Positions 1-5,586 of a stretch of DNA of 5,586 bases are shown here, piece after piece (the stretch's first letter is position 1; each line of letters opens with the position of its first letter). A program made the translations under genes and the position numbers. The notes beneath the pieces are model-generated. The model ran no database searches, was not told the DNA's origin, and was given only the letters and a program-made list of their open reading frames with translations. The stretch spans positions 1 to 5,586 of the forward strand of contig JAAEQP010001677.1 in assembly GCA_024231375.1 (NCBI GenBank), in the 5' to 3' direction. Origin of the DNA: a bacterium. Its GTDB lineage: Bacteria > Hydrogenedentota > Hydrogenedentia > Hydrogenedentiales > SLHB01.

Positions 1-1199
1 ACCGCGCCCAGGAAATTGCCTATGGGCATGCGGGATTCATCGGAAACGCCCAGACCAACAACATCCAATGGGTCGCCAAGGAACACCACATGATGACGAC
101 GGTCCAGCGCATGGTGAACCTCGGCAACCCCCTCAGCATCTTGTACGAAGTCGATGGCGAACTCGTGACCGCGAGTGTGGCGTTAGCCGCCGGTCAGCAC
201 GACCGGCAACGCATCGAGTACGACATGGCCACGCGGGTGTGGGTGAACTGGAGCCCGGAACCGTGGGAGGTGGAAGGACGCACGTTACCTCAGTGGGGCT
301 ACATGATGGTTGGGCCCATGTCGCGGGCGGAATTCACCGTCGAGGACGGTGTGTACTCCGACTACGCCATGGACGACGACTATGTCTTCCTGGATGCCCG
401 CACGTCGTTCAACATGCCCTATCTCAATCGCGTCAAGGACGTTGAACCCAAGCTTGCTGAGTTCGAGTACCTTGGCGAGAATCGGATACGGGTCACCTAT
501 AACTGGATCGTCAACGACACGTTTGACGAGGACCAGAACTGCTTCGTCCACTTCATTAACGAGGACGTATCGAAGACCGACCAGATCGTATTCCAGCAGG
601 ACCACGGCCTTCCCAAACCGACCAGTCAATGGAAACCAGGGGACGTGATCGTGGACGGGCCGTACGAAGTTGCGGTGCCTGCCGACAAGTACGACGCCTA
701 CGATCTGACCATCGGCTTGTTCAAGGGGCCGCGTGTAGCGATGAAGGGCGCACCGGCCTCATCGGGCCGCATCCTGCTGGCCCGCCTGGAACTGGATCGC
801 GACGGCGACGCCATCACCAATATCCGCTTGGGCGACCTCGGCCAGGCCGCGGCCAAGTACGCCACCCCACGCGCCGATTTCGACGCCCACATGAACCCCG
901 AAGGCACATGGGTCGACCGGTCGACTATCGCCACCAACGGCTCCGTCAAAGTCGAAACCGACCCAAGCCAACTCGTCGTGTTTCCATACCCGCGCGACAA
1001 AACCTTTGACGTGGCGTTGGACGTGTACCCGCTGGCCCGGCCGGAGAAGAAGCCCACGTCATTCCAAGTGCGCGCCCTCGCGGCCATGACGCAGGAAGAC
1101 ATGGGCGAAGTGCCGCACACCATAGAAGACGGTCGCGTCAGGTTCTCCGTCGGCAAGAAAGGCGCCGGGCGATATGTGGTGACGTGGAAGGATGAGTAG
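1..1199 (+). CDS. C-terminal part of a large glycosidase-like protein (5'-truncated)
   Basis: The frame is open from the left edge (first whole codon at base 3) to TAG at 1197-1199, so the 398 residues visible are only the end of the protein; the internal ATG at 90 is not a real start. Fragment residues 4-14 read EIAYGHAGFIG, and residues 70-105 contain VWVNWSPEPWEV and LPQWGYMMVGP. I recognise this pattern from the end of TIM-barrel glycosidase-like hypothetical proteins (DUF5696-like style). Residues about 149-275 form a second module with CFVHFIN, FQQDHGLPKPTSQWKPG and YDLTIGLF, typical of a ligand-binding beta-sandwich. Residues about 300-396 look like a last beta-rich module (TNGSVKVE, VVFPYPRDKTFDVALDVYPL). 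The catalytic part, if there is one, lies outside the window, so substrate and activity cannot be stated. Secretion is likely but the signal peptide is not visible. The gene converges on msrB across a 151-base gap. The reading frame is certain; the family assignment is from memory and moderate. Confidence 0.72.
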   Translation, partial: RAQEIAYGHAGFIGNAQTNNIQWVAKEHHMMTTVQRMVNLGNPLSILYEVDGELVTASVALAAGQHDRQRIEYDMATRVWVNWSPEPWEVEGRTLPQWGYMMVGPMSRAEFTVEDGVYSDYAMDDDYVFLDARTSFNMPYLNRVKDVEPKLAEFEYLGENRIRVTYNWIVNDTFDEDQNCFVHFINEDVSKTDQIVFQQDHGLPKPTSQWKPGDVIVDGPYEVAVPADKYDAYDLTIGLFKGPRVAMKGAPASSGRILLARLELDRDGDAITNIRLGDLGQAAAKYATPRADFDAHMNPEGTWVDRSTIATNGSVKVETDPSQLVVFPYPRDKTFDVALDVYPLARPEKKPTSFQVRALAAMTQEDMGEVPHTIEDGRVRFSVGKKGAGRYVVTWKDE

Positions 1200-1275
1200 G
1201 CGAAAAGCAGCGTGCCGCCACCGCGATTCCGGTCCTGTCACGCAGAGGCCAACCGGGTAGGTGGCGGCGGGGTAG

Positions 1276-1295
1276 GGCTCTGCTGCCGCAGAGCC
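1276..1295. terminator. Perfect 8-bp hairpin between convergent genes, possible bidirectional terminator
   Basis: GGCTCTGC (1276-1283) pairs perfectly with GCAGAGCC (1288-1295) around a TGCC loop. It lies 76 bases after the stop of the glycosidase-like gene and 55 bases after the stop of msrB, which transcribe towards each other. Neither side has a clear T-run (AAATG on the plus side, CTACCCC on the minus side), so it is not a textbook intrinsic terminator. It may protect 3' ends or act with other factors. The rest of the gap 1200-1350 holds no gene that I can support. Confidence 0.45.
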
Positions 1296-1350
1296 AAATG
1301 CGTGCATGAGAGCCGTGGCCTCCTTGGTGGGCCAACCGTGGGCCGAGGGT

Positions 1351-1899
1351 TCACTTCGCCGCCCGAAAATCCAGCGACACCGAGTTGATGCAATACCGCT
1401 GTCCCGTAGGCCGGGGCCCGTTGGAAAACACGTGACCCAGATGCGCGTCGCACCGGCTGCACAACACTTCGGTGCGCACCATGCCGCGGCTGTTGTCGCT
1501 CTCGGTGGCGACGTTCTCGGGCGCGACGGGTTGCGAAAAACTCGGCCAACCCGTGCCCGAGTCGAATTTCGCGTCGGACGTGAACAGATCGTTCCCGCAA
1601 CACACGCATGTGTATGTGCCCTTGTCTTTGGACTCGTAGTACGCGCCCGTGAAGGCGCGTTCCGTGCCTTTCTGCCGCGCCACCGCGTATTGCTCGGGTG
1701 TCAGGAGTTCGCGCCATTCTTCGTCGGTCTTGACCACTTTCCCTTCGCTGTCAATCCTCATGGGCCTACTTCCTTCCGGTCTCGTTACTGCTGAACCTTC
1801 CATGACATCCTGTCCGCCGATTGCCTTCTGGCCTCCGTCTTGCCCGCTGCACGCCACCATCGCCAGAATGGCCGCGGCTACGATCAGGCTTCTTCGCAT
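1351..1899 (-). CDS. msrB: Peptide-methionine (R)-S-oxide reductase MsrB, lipoprotein form
   Basis: MsrB reduces the R epimer of methionine sulfoxide in proteins, repairing oxidative damage. The 182-residue product has an MsrB domain at about residues 56-178. It shows the two zinc-binding pairs (C98/C101 in [11 protein letters not shown]147/C150 in [12 protein letters not shown]), the GTGWPSF motif at 115-121, and the catalytic cysteine C170 in [11 protein letters not shown]. The start at 1899 is chosen because AGGAGA lies 6 bases upstream and because it gives a proper signal sequence: MRR, a hydrophobic stretch 5-16, then C17 in MVAC. An upstream in-frame ATG at 2010 would add 37 residues without signal character. 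S18 after the lipid cysteine does not suggest inner-membrane retention, so an outer-membrane lipoprotein facing the periplasm is inferred. Residues 18-55 are a flexible linker. T116 sits where many MsrB proteins carry a recycling cysteine (SGCGWPSF), so recycling must use another thiol, perhaps C100, or an outside reductant. Transcribed divergently from the serine protease gene. The family assignment is firm; the lipidation is likely (Met at -3 is not ideal). Confidence 0.95.
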   Translation of the reverse strand: MRRSLIVAAAILAMVACSGQDGGQKAIGGQDVMEGSAVTRPEGSRPMRIDSEGKVVKTDEEWRELLTPEQYAVARQKGTERAFTGAYYESKDKGTYTCVCCGNDLFTSDAKFDSGTGWPSFSQPVAPENVATESDNSRGMVRTEVLCSRCDAHLGHVFSNGPRPTGQRYCINSVSLDFRAAK

Positions 1900-1904
1900 G
1901 TCGC

Positions 1905-1910
1905 TCTCCT
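1905..1910 (-). promoter_or_regulatory. Ribosome binding site that fixes the msrB start
   Basis: On the minus strand AGGAGA is followed by GCGAC and the ATG at 1899-1897, with 6 bases between AGGAG and ATG. This strong Shine-Dalgarno match selects the 182-residue product over the longer frame beginning at 2010. Confidence 0.85.
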
Positions 1911-1946
1911 GTGTCCACAATCCACCGTCGTACCTAGTGTCTAACA

Positions 1947-1961
1947 ATTCCGGTCCGGAAT
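1947..1961. promoter_or_regulatory. Perfect 7-1-7 palindrome, candidate operator in a divergent control region
   Basis: ATTCCGG (1947-1953), one central T, then CCGGAAT (1955-1961) form a perfect dyad in the 162-base region between msrB (start 1899) and the protease gene (start 2062). It ends 47 bases upstream of the msrB start and 60 bases upstream of the TATAAT box of the protease gene. A position that close to msrB suits an operator for a dimeric regulator acting mainly on msrB, or on both genes. The dyad is seen directly; the function is inferred, and no regulator gene is in the window. Confidence 0.5.
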
Positions 1962-1996
1962 CCATTGCACCCAATAGAGAAGGAACGGGGCGCATG

Positions 1997-2027
1997 TTGT
2001 GGTGTGGCATGGATATCCGGCTATAAT
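1997..2027 (+). promoter_or_regulatory. Probable sigma-70-type promoter of the protease gene
   Basis: A consensus -10 hexamer TATAAT lies at 2022-2027. The best -35 candidate is TTGTGG at 1997-2002, with a long 19-base spacer, so the -35 part is weak. Transcription would begin near 2034 and leave a leader of about 28 bases carrying the ribosome binding site. The -10 box lies within the upstream extension of the protease reading frame, which argues against any start before 2034. Confidence 0.6.
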
Positions 2028-2048
2028 GGTCGGAGATCCTCTACCCCT

Positions 2049-2054
2049 AAGGAG
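2049..2054 (+). promoter_or_regulatory. Ribosome binding site that fixes a GTG start
   Basis: AAGGAG at 2049-2054 stands 7 bases before GTG at 2062-2064. The frame also has ATG codons at 1999 and 2026, but these lie upstream of or within the -10 box and have no comparable site, so GTG is preferred. Confidence 0.8.
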
Positions 2055-2061
2055 AAGAAGC

Positions 2062-2967
2062 GTGCGATTTGCGAGCACTCTGGCCTGTGTTCTTGTTCTG
2101 GCAGCCATGACGGGATGTGTAACCCTCAACCGGGACGCGCCAAACAACGGCGACGACGAGGCGGAGATCCACATCTCGGAGGACTTCACCGACGATGCCC
2201 AGGTGAAGAAGGAGTTCGTGAAGCGTCTTCGCGCGTTGGAGAAGGACAAGAAGACGAAACCCATGGGCGCGTTGTTCCGCGAACTCCACCGGAAACCGCT
2301 CAAGCCGGAGGATCGTTCGTTTGTGCGCGCCCCGGTTTCCGAGACCGCCCTCACGCCCGCCGAGATCTACGAGACGTGCAAGAAGAGCGTGGTGGTGGTG
2401 GGGGGCCTGTACAAGTGCAAGAAGTGCAAGGACTGGCACATGACGACTGCGTCCGGGTTTGCCATATCCGAATCGGGCGTGATCGCCACCAACTACCATG
2501 TCGTCGATGTCTCGGATCGCGCCACCATGGGCGTCATGACGTCGGACGGGGAAGTCTATCCCGTGACCGCGGTGTTGGCCGCCGACAAGGTGGACGACGT
2601 GGCCATCCTTCAAGTCGACGCGGAAGGGATGACGCCGCTGGCGTTGGCGTCGGGCGCGCCGGTCGGAACCCCGGTTACGGTCATCAGCCACCCGAATAAC
2701 AACCTGTTCACCCTGACGCAGGGCGCAATCTCGCGCCGCTATGTGCAGCACAAGTTCGGGTCGAAGGCGGCACGCCTGTCGATCACCGCGGACTTCGCCA
2801 TCGGATCGAGCGGAGGCCCCGTCCTCAACGAATGTGGCGCGGTGGTGGGCATGGTCAGCTATACCGTGTCGCTCTACAGTAATGGAAATGCTCACAACCA
2901 CAAAGACTTGCAGATGGTGGTGAAAGGGTGTGTGCCTACTGAATCCATCCAGAGTCTGCTGGACTAA
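2062..2967 (+). CDS. Trypsin-fold (S1-like) serine protease lipoprotein with a CxxC motif
   Basis: A 301-residue envelope protease. The N-terminus (VRFASTLACVLVLAAMTGC) is a signal sequence ending at lipid-acceptor C19; V20 gives no sign of inner-membrane retention. Residues 20-100 are a charged, partly helical linker (about 46-65 rich in Lys and Glu). The protease domain spans about 105-300. The catalytic triad is readable: H146 in TNYHVV, D179 in DDVAIL, S250 in GSSGGPVL. This is the chymotrypsin/HtrA-type core, but with no PDZ domain: the protein ends at the edge of the catalytic domain. A CxxC pair (C119, C122 in YKCKKCKDWH) lies just before the first conserved strand, with further cysteines at C106, C258 and C290; a metal site or disulfides are possible. 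I recall similar KCxKCxxWH proteases in Verrucomicrobia and Planctomycetes but cannot verify this here. It is divergent from msrB, and a 98-base gap separates it from the next gene. Substrate unknown. Fold and triad are firm. Confidence 0.92.
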   Translation: MRFASTLACVLVLAAMTGCVTLNRDAPNNGDDEAEIHISEDFTDDAQVKKEFVKRLRALEKDKKTKPMGALFRELHRKPLKPEDRSFVRAPVSETALTPAEIYETCKKSVVVVGGLYKCKKCKDWHMTTASGFAISESGVIATNYHVVDVSDRATMGVMTSDGEVYPVTAVLAADKVDDVAILQVDAEGMTPLALASGAPVGTPVTVISHPNNNLFTLTQGAISRRYVQHKFGSKAARLSITADFAIGSSGGPVLNECGAVVGMVSYTVSLYSNGNAHNHKDLQMVVKGCVPTESIQSLLD

Positions 2968-3065
2968 CCTCGTCCGCCTCTGCGTTCCATTCAACGGGTT
3001 CGGGTTGCGTACGCCACGTCCACGCGACCTCTGATGAGACTGAACTCCAACCCATCGGAGCTCCA

Positions 3066-4166
3066 ATGACCGAAACGTTTCAGTATCTTGCACGTCTGGC
3101 GACTTTCGTCCTCGTCCTTGCCGCCGCGGCGACCGCCGGGGCTTGTACCGTGCCCGTTCACCAATGGGCCATCGAGCAGTGGGAACCCGATCTATACATC
3201 CTGTACGTGTTCCATCGCGGGGACATCCCAGCGGACCTGACGAGGGCCTTGGCCGAAGCAGGGGAGACGGCGTCTCTGGACGCCGAGGGACCACGATGCA
3301 ACCTTCGCGTGACGTTGGTCGACCTGGATCTGGAACTTCCGGATCGGGCCGCCGCGGTGTGGGGACTACAGGAGAACGCCGAGGCGCCGTGGGCCGTGCT
3401 TGCGTTCCCTGAGACCTCGCCGCCCTTTGGGCCGGTTTGGTCAGGACCGGCGAATGCGGAATCGATTAAGCAGGCCGTCCGGTCGCCCGGACGCGATGCC
3501 GTGGCGGATGCGTACGAGGCGGGGGCCACGGCGGTTTGGGTCCTGCTGGAAGGACCGGACGACGAGGCCAATCGGCTGGCGGAGCACACGCTCACCGAAG
3601 AAACGGCCCGTATCGCTGAGGCGCTGACTGCGGAACCGCCTATCCTGGAGGATGAGGGAGAAAGCGCGGGGGAGGCGCAGGGGAGCGAGGTCCCGGCTAC
3701 GCGCGTCTTCTCGTTTCCGGTGGTGCGCGTCCGCCGGAGCGACCCGGACGAGGCGGTTCTGGTGAAGATGCTGTTGTCGAGTGAGCCGGACCTCGTTCAA
3801 TACGATGCGCCCATGGCGTTCGCAATCTACGGCCGTGGGCGCGCTCTGTACGCGCTGGTCGACAAAGGCATCAACCGGGCCACCATCGAGGACGCGTGCC
3901 GGTTCCTGGTGGGGTCCTGTTCGTGTGTAGTGAAGGAAGACAATCCCGGTATGGACCTCCTGATGCCGGCGGACTGGACGGCCATTGCTGAGCGGCAGCC
4001 TGACGTGGAGATGGCGGAAACGGAGAAGGCACCGCCGCCGTTGCCGGAAGACGCTCTCCCGCCCGAGCCGGGGTCGCCATTGCCGTATGTGGTGGGGGTT
4101 CTGGTAGTTCTCTTGTCCGGGTTGACCGTCGCCACGTTGGTGATGCGCAAGCGCGCCGCGGAGTAG
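3066..4166 (+). CDS. Type I membrane protein of unknown function with CTVPV and CSC motifs
   Basis: I do not recognise an established function. The 366-residue product has a signal peptide (hydrophobic 11-26), probably cut near C27, where CTVPVHQWAIEQWEPD begins; the AGAC site is a poor lipobox, so ordinary signal peptidase cleavage is at least as likely. An extracytoplasmic part (about 28-338) follows, then one membrane helix (about 339-359) and RKR at 361-363, giving a cytoplasmic tail of a few residues. The exposed part has an alpha/beta look (YILYVFHRGDIP at 44-55, AVWVLLEGPDDEANR at 156-170), an acidic low-complexity stretch at 189-207, a conserved-looking block at 253-299 (IYGRGRALYALVDKGI, then GSCSCVVKEDNPGMDLL with C285 and C287), and a Pro/Glu-rich stalk at 317-338. 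The pattern suggests a redox-like or scaffold domain, which is speculative. The start is supported by GGAG at 3057-3060, 5 bases before ATG. It may share a transcript with the protease gene. The gap 2968-3065 shows no clear promoter or terminator. Confidence 0.85.
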   Translation: MTETFQYLARLATFVLVLAAAATAGACTVPVHQWAIEQWEPDLYILYVFHRGDIPADLTRALAEAGETASLDAEGPRCNLRVTLVDLDLELPDRAAAVWGLQENAEAPWAVLAFPETSPPFGPVWSGPANAESIKQAVRSPGRDAVADAYEAGATAVWVLLEGPDDEANRLAEHTLTEETARIAEALTAEPPILEDEGESAGEAQGSEVPATRVFSFPVVRVRRSDPDEAVLVKMLLSSEPDLVQYDAPMAFAIYGRGRALYALVDKGINRATIEDACRFLVGSCSCVVKEDNPGMDLLMPADWTAIAERQPDVEMAETEKAPPPLPEDALPPEPGSPLPYVVGVLVVLLSGLTVATLVMRKRAAE

Positions 4167-4182
4167 GCGCTACGTCGCCGAT

Positions 4183-4200
4183 AGAGGCCCCCTGGGCTCT
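4183..4200. terminator. Weak bulged hairpin after the membrane protein gene
   Basis: AGAG-CCC (4183-4190, one bulged G at 4187) pairs with GGGCTCT (4194-4200) around a CCT loop, 17 bases after the stop at 4166. No T-run follows. It is a possible transcript end in the convergent gap but could be chance in GC-rich sequence. Confidence 0.25.
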
Positions 4201-4261
4201 TGAGAGTGCCATAGTGCGCCCCCGCTACGGCACACAGCCCCCCGGCTGCACCGGCCTATGC

Positions 4262-4288
4262 GTCCCATTGGTCCGATAGGTCCCATTC
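4262..4288. repeat. Three tandem copies of a 9-bp unit in a convergent gap
   Basis: GTCCCATTG (4262-4270), GTCCGATAG (4271-4279) and GTCCCATTC (4280-4288) repeat with a 9-base period; copies 1 and 3 differ only in the last base. The preceding 9 bases (4253-4261) match the unit at about half of the positions, perhaps a decayed fourth copy. The repeat lies between the ends of two convergent genes, and the rest of 4167-4360 holds nothing else I can support apart from weak hairpins. Confidence 0.7.
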
Positions 4289-4360
4289 TCGCCGTGGCGT
4301 GCTCTCCGCCGCCGCGCCTCCGAGCGAAATCCGGCCTCCACCTCCCGCCGTCCGAGGACC

Positions 4361-5542
4361 TCACTCCTGCGTGAGGAATCTCATCGCGAGCGAAGCCATG
4401 AGGCGTATGCCGTGGGGAACGGCTTGGTCGGGGAAGTTGTAGAACGGTGTGTGGAGCGCCGGGCAGGAACTGGACGGGTCGGGGTTCGTGCCGAGGAAGA
4501 AGAAGGCGCCGGGCACGCGCTGCGTGTAGTACGCGAAGTCTTCCGACACCATGACGGGGTGCTGGAGTTCCACAACGGCGTCGTCCCCGAGCACTTCGCC
4601 AGCTACCTTGCATACAAATTCGGTCGTTTCCGCATGGTTCAAGAGCGCCGGGTAGGGCTCGTCGCTGAAGGTCACTTCAGCCGTCGCGCGCATGGCTTGA
4701 GCCGTATGCTCGGCGATGCGGCGTACGCTGGCCCGGATGGCGTCGAACCGTTCCGGGTCGAAGGCGCGCAGGGTACCGGCCATGTGGGCGGTCGTGGGAA
4801 TGATGTTGGTGGCGTTCCCGGCTTCGATGACGGAAACGGTGACCACGGCGGATTCCCACGGGTTGAGTTCGCGGGACACGACGCTCTGTAGCGCGGTCAC
4901 GATATGAGCCGCCACAACCACAGGATCGACTCCAGCGGCGGGGTCTGCACCGTGACATCCCTGACCGGTTACGGTGATATGCATGGAATCGGCGCTTGCC
5001 ATGAACCATCCGGGACGTAGCGCGATCTGTCCTACGGGCAGGTTCGGCCATCCGTGCATGCCGAACACGCCATCCATCCCATCAACAGCGCCTTCCTCGG
5101 CCATAAGGCGACCGCCGCCTCCGAGTTCCTCGGCGGGTTGGAACAGAAAGCGGACGGTGCCGGGGAATTCGTCGCGGTGGGCGAGGAGAACCTGCAATGC
5201 GCCGCACAGGCAGGCCATGTGGCCGTCGTGCCCGCACGCGTGCATGTGGCCGGGGATGGTCGACGCGTAGGGGAGTCCCGTCTCTTCCGTGATCTCAAGG
5301 GCGTCGATGTCAGTGCGCAGGGCGACCGTGCGCTCGCCGGAACCCTTGAGTGTCGCGACGATGCCGGTCCCCTTGGCGTATCCGCGTTGATAGGGAACTT
5401 GCGCGGCATCGAGAAACGCCGCGATGCGGTCGGACGTCCAGTGTTCTTCGTACCGGATCTCGGGGTGCTCGTGCAGTTCGTGCCGCAGGGCGACGGCCTT
5501 GGGGGTCACACGTTCGACGGTTGTCGCTAGGTCTGGCGTCAT
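4361..5542 (-). CDS. M20D-family metallo-amidohydrolase (N-acyl-amino-acid / hippurate hydrolase type)
   Basis: A 393-residue enzyme of usual length for peptidase family M20, subfamily D, which hydrolyses N-acyl amino acids or amide conjugates to free amino acid plus acid. The family marks are all present: RHELHEHPE at 20-28, RTDIDALEI at 76-84, HACGHDGHM at 101-109 (ligands C103 and H105), QPAEE at 135-139 (catalytic E138, ligand E139), MHGWP at 162-166 (H163), GQGCHGADP at 193-201 (H197 of the inserted domain), GNATNIIP at 242-249, SEDFAYY at 333-339 and HTPFYNFPD at 364-372 (H364). The inserted dimerisation domain spans roughly 181-295. There is no signal peptide, so it acts in the cytoplasm. 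The start at 5542 has AGGTG (5547-5551) 4 bases upstream. The natural substrate cannot be told from sequence; candidates are acetyl, benzoyl or auxin-type amino acid conjugates or N-acyl-diaminopimelate. Promoter probably lies beyond the right edge. It converges on the membrane protein gene, with no evident functional link. Family firm, substrate open. Confidence 0.95.
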   Translation of the reverse strand: MTPDLATTVERVTPKAVALRHELHEHPEIRYEEHWTSDRIAAFLDAAQVPYQRGYAKGTGIVATLKGSGERTVALRTDIDALEITEETGLPYASTIPGHMHACGHDGHMACLCGALQVLLAHRDEFPGTVRFLFQPAEELGGGGRLMAEEGAVDGMDGVFGMHGWPNLPVGQIALRPGWFMASADSMHITVTGQGCHGADPAAGVDPVVVAAHIVTALQSVVSRELNPWESAVVTVSVIEAGNATNIIPTTAHMAGTLRAFDPERFDAIRASVRRIAEHTAQAMRATAEVTFSDEPYPALLNHAETTEFVCKVAGEVLGDDAVVELQHPVMVSEDFAYYTQRVPGAFFFLGTNPDPSSSCPALHTPFYNFPDQAVPHGIRLMASLAMRFLTQE

Positions 5543-5586
5543 CCTTCACCTGCATCAGAAATCAGGGACTGACCCAAGCAAGCGAG

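Noticed and set aside
1306..1794. Plus-strand frame of 162 codons across msrB
   Set aside because: Antisense to a complete MsrB domain, with no ribosome binding site or recognisable motif.
1901..1996. Promoter of msrB, e.g. TTGTTA with TGGATT 17 bases on
   Set aside because: The -10 match is only three of six bases and other choices are equally weak, so no specific promoter can be supported.
3007..3014. GCGTACGC palindrome upstream of the membrane protein gene
   Set aside because: Eight self-complementary bases are common by chance in GC-rich DNA and the symmetry does not extend.
2047..3294. Long open frame on the minus strand (415 codons)
   Set aside because: It is antisense to the serine protease, whose triad and signal peptide are clear; its translation is Arg/His-rich with no motif, as expected of a shadow frame in GC-rich DNA.
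4235..4248. CAGCC-CCCC-GGCTG hairpin
   Set aside because: Only a 5-bp stem with no T-run; too weak to call a terminator.
4170..4613. Collagen-like reading (GPIGPMGRIG) on the minus strand
   Set aside because: It comes from the 9-bp DNA repeat read in a frame that otherwise shadows the end of the M20D gene; only three units and no support for translation.
4412..5530. Long plus-strand open frames opposite the M20D gene
   Set aside because: The minus-strand protein has every M20D motif; the plus-strand frames show no domain and only mirror its codon structure.

Overview
The window is GC-rich bacterial chromosome, densely coded, with four complete genes, one gene cut by the left edge and short intergenic gaps (no gap exceeds 200 bases). 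Two of the products look like lipoproteins and one like a type I membrane protein. A cysteine-pair trypsin-like lipoprotein, a secreted glycosidase-like tail and an orphan protein opening with CTVPV would fit the Planctomycetota / Verrucomicrobiota / Hydrogenedentota part of the tree, possibly an environmental genome. That placement is an inference from protein style; no marker gene is present.

Layout. (1) Bases 1-1199, plus strand: C-terminal 398 residues of a large protein that resembles TIM-barrel glycosidase-like proteins followed by beta-sandwich modules. (2) A 151-base convergent gap with a perfect 8-bp hairpin. (3) Bases 1351-1899, minus strand: msrB, a methionine-R-sulfoxide reductase with a lipoprotein signal. 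(4) A 162-base divergent control region carrying a perfect 7-1-7 palindrome and a consensus TATAAT box. (5) Bases 2062-2967, plus strand: a trypsin-fold serine protease lipoprotein starting at GTG. (6) Bases 3066-4166, plus strand: a protein of unknown function with a signal peptide and one C-terminal membrane anchor. (7) A 194-base convergent gap with a 9-bp tandem repeat. (8) Bases 4361-5542, minus strand: a cytoplasmic M20D metallo-amidohydrolase.

How the genes may work together. The divergent pair msrB / serine protease would place an oxidised-protein repair enzyme and a protease in the same cell-envelope compartment, behind a shared control region with a candidate operator. This could be a small envelope protein-quality module. 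The anchored orphan follows the protease by 98 bases in the same direction and may be co-transcribed. The glycosidase-like gene and the M20D hydrolase look like unrelated neighbours. I found no tRNA, rRNA, CRISPR array, insertion sequence or clear sign of recent transfer.
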